From the NCBI RefSeq assembly GCF_014655955.1, contig NZ_BNBO01000013.1, positions 1 through 64,000 of the forward strand: a stretch of 64,000 nucleotides of DNA, written 5' to 3'. Positions 63,599-64,000 of this stretch are shown in pieces; positions within the stretch are counted from its first letter, which is position 1, and every line of letters begins with the position of its first letter. The position numbers were made by a program, and so were the translations under genes. Origin of the DNA: Kitasatospora indigofera. GTDB lineage: Bacteria > Actinomycetota > Actinomycetes > Streptomycetales > Streptomycetaceae. A model generated the notes under the pieces. It was not told the DNA's origin, ran no database searches, and saw nothing but the letters and a program-made list of their open reading frames with translations.

Positions 63599-64000
63599 TC
63601 AGGAGCGGTCGCGTTCCGGCAGGCCGACCAGGGCGGCGTCCTCGCGGACCAGCGCACCGGCCTGCTCGACCGTCAGGGGCTGGGCGAACAGGTAACCCTG
63701 GCCCAGCGGGCAGCCCATCGCGGCGAGCAGGTCCCGTTGGGCGGTGGTCTCGATGCCCTCGGCGATCACCTGGACGCCGAGCGTGTCGGCGATCCGGGTG
63801 ATGCCCTCGACCAGGGCGTACTGCTGCTGGGAGACGCCCAGCCCGTCGATGAAGGACTTGTCGATCTTGAGCAGCGAGATCGGGAACTCCCGCAGGTAGC
63901 TGAGCGAGGAGTAGCCCGTCCCGAAATCGTCGATGGCGATCCGGACGCCGAGGTCGCTGAGGGTGGCCATGTCGGCGCGGACCCGGTCGTCGCGGCGCAT
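63599..64000 (-). CDS. EAL-domain protein, 3' part (cut by window edge)
   Basis: The visible 133 residues form the C-terminal half of an EAL domain: IDDFGTGYSSLSYLREFP (loop-6 motif with Asp-Asp), LLKIDKSFIDGL (Lys for catalysis) and VIAEGIETTAQRDLL (Glu). These are the residues needed for c-di-GMP phosphodiesterase activity, so this half is not degenerate. The gene continues past 64000, where a GGDEF or PAS domain could lie. It ends convergent with the siderophore ATPase gene. Confidence 0.92.
   Translation of the reverse strand: MRRDDRVRADMATLSDLGVRIAIDDFGTGYSSLSYLREFPISLLKIDKSFIDGLGVSQQQYALVEGITRIADTLGVQVIAEGIETTAQRDLLAAMGCPLGQGYLFAQPLTVEQAGALVREDAALVGLPERDRS

Overview
This is a contiguous chromosomal core segment of a high-GC, GC3-biased actinomycete. 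bldG, wblA, ssd, crp, an Nth–CoA-NUDIX–MarP block, a membrane-protein/thymidylate-kinase fusion and a 6C RNA place it in the Streptomycetaceae (Streptomyces, Kitasatospora or a close relative). From memory, gene order follows the Streptomyces coelicolor region around wblA–crp–acs–bldG–topA, and more loosely the Mycobacterium tuberculosis ponA2/whiB4-to-topA region. No insertion sequence, prophage or CRISPR array is visible.

Region 1 (1–17 kb) holds a class A penicillin-binding protein 5' end (partial), wblA, a pair of Get3/ArsA-like ATPases, a DUF4177–RidA pair, NUDIX and metallo-beta-lactamase hydrolases with a possible 63-codon gene between them, crp, an SPFH protein, dihydrolipoyl dehydrogenase, small VOC/AraC/DUF1801 genes, then nth, a CoA-type NUDIX and a MarP-like membrane serine protease. 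Region 2 (16–31 kb) holds a metal-dependent-hydrolase-like membrane protein, an epoxide-hydrolase-like protein, a holin-X protein, NhaA, a serine hydrolase, acetyl-CoA synthetase, a SulP–carbonic anhydrase fusion, a CooC-type ATPase divergent from a degenerate Fic-like protein, and a membrane-anchored HAD phosphatase.

Region 3 (31–40 kb) is the actinobacterial Tad/Flp 'helicase/secretion neighbourhood': 6C RNA, two perfect DnaA boxes, ssd (CpaE-like), tadA, tadB, tadC, a DUF4244 pilin-like protein, two TadE-like genes, and a convergent DECH helicase. The last TadE-like gene has no stop codon in its own frame and stays open antisense to the whole helicase.

Region 4 (40–58 kb) holds bldG and its kinase-like partner, a cyclophilin-fold protein, a lipoprotein, a methyltransferase, a DUF3592 gene preceded by a perfect 45-bp palindrome built on DnaA-box-like cores, topA, the Tmk fusion, the DNA polymerase III delta' gene, two alpha/beta hydrolases, a LysE-type exporter and tRNA-Thr(CGT). 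Region 5 (58–64 kb) is an iron-regulated siderophore uptake system: reductase-like SIP and Tat lipoprotein receptor on one strand, two FecCD permeases and an ATPase on the other, with an iron box between. It is followed by the 3' end of an EAL-domain gene.

Recurring features are translational coupling by ATGA/GTGA overlaps, perfect GC-rich hairpins after genes, and a set of probably leaderless genes with a TANNNT-like box about 6 nt before the start codon. All homology statements come from reading translations; no searches were run.
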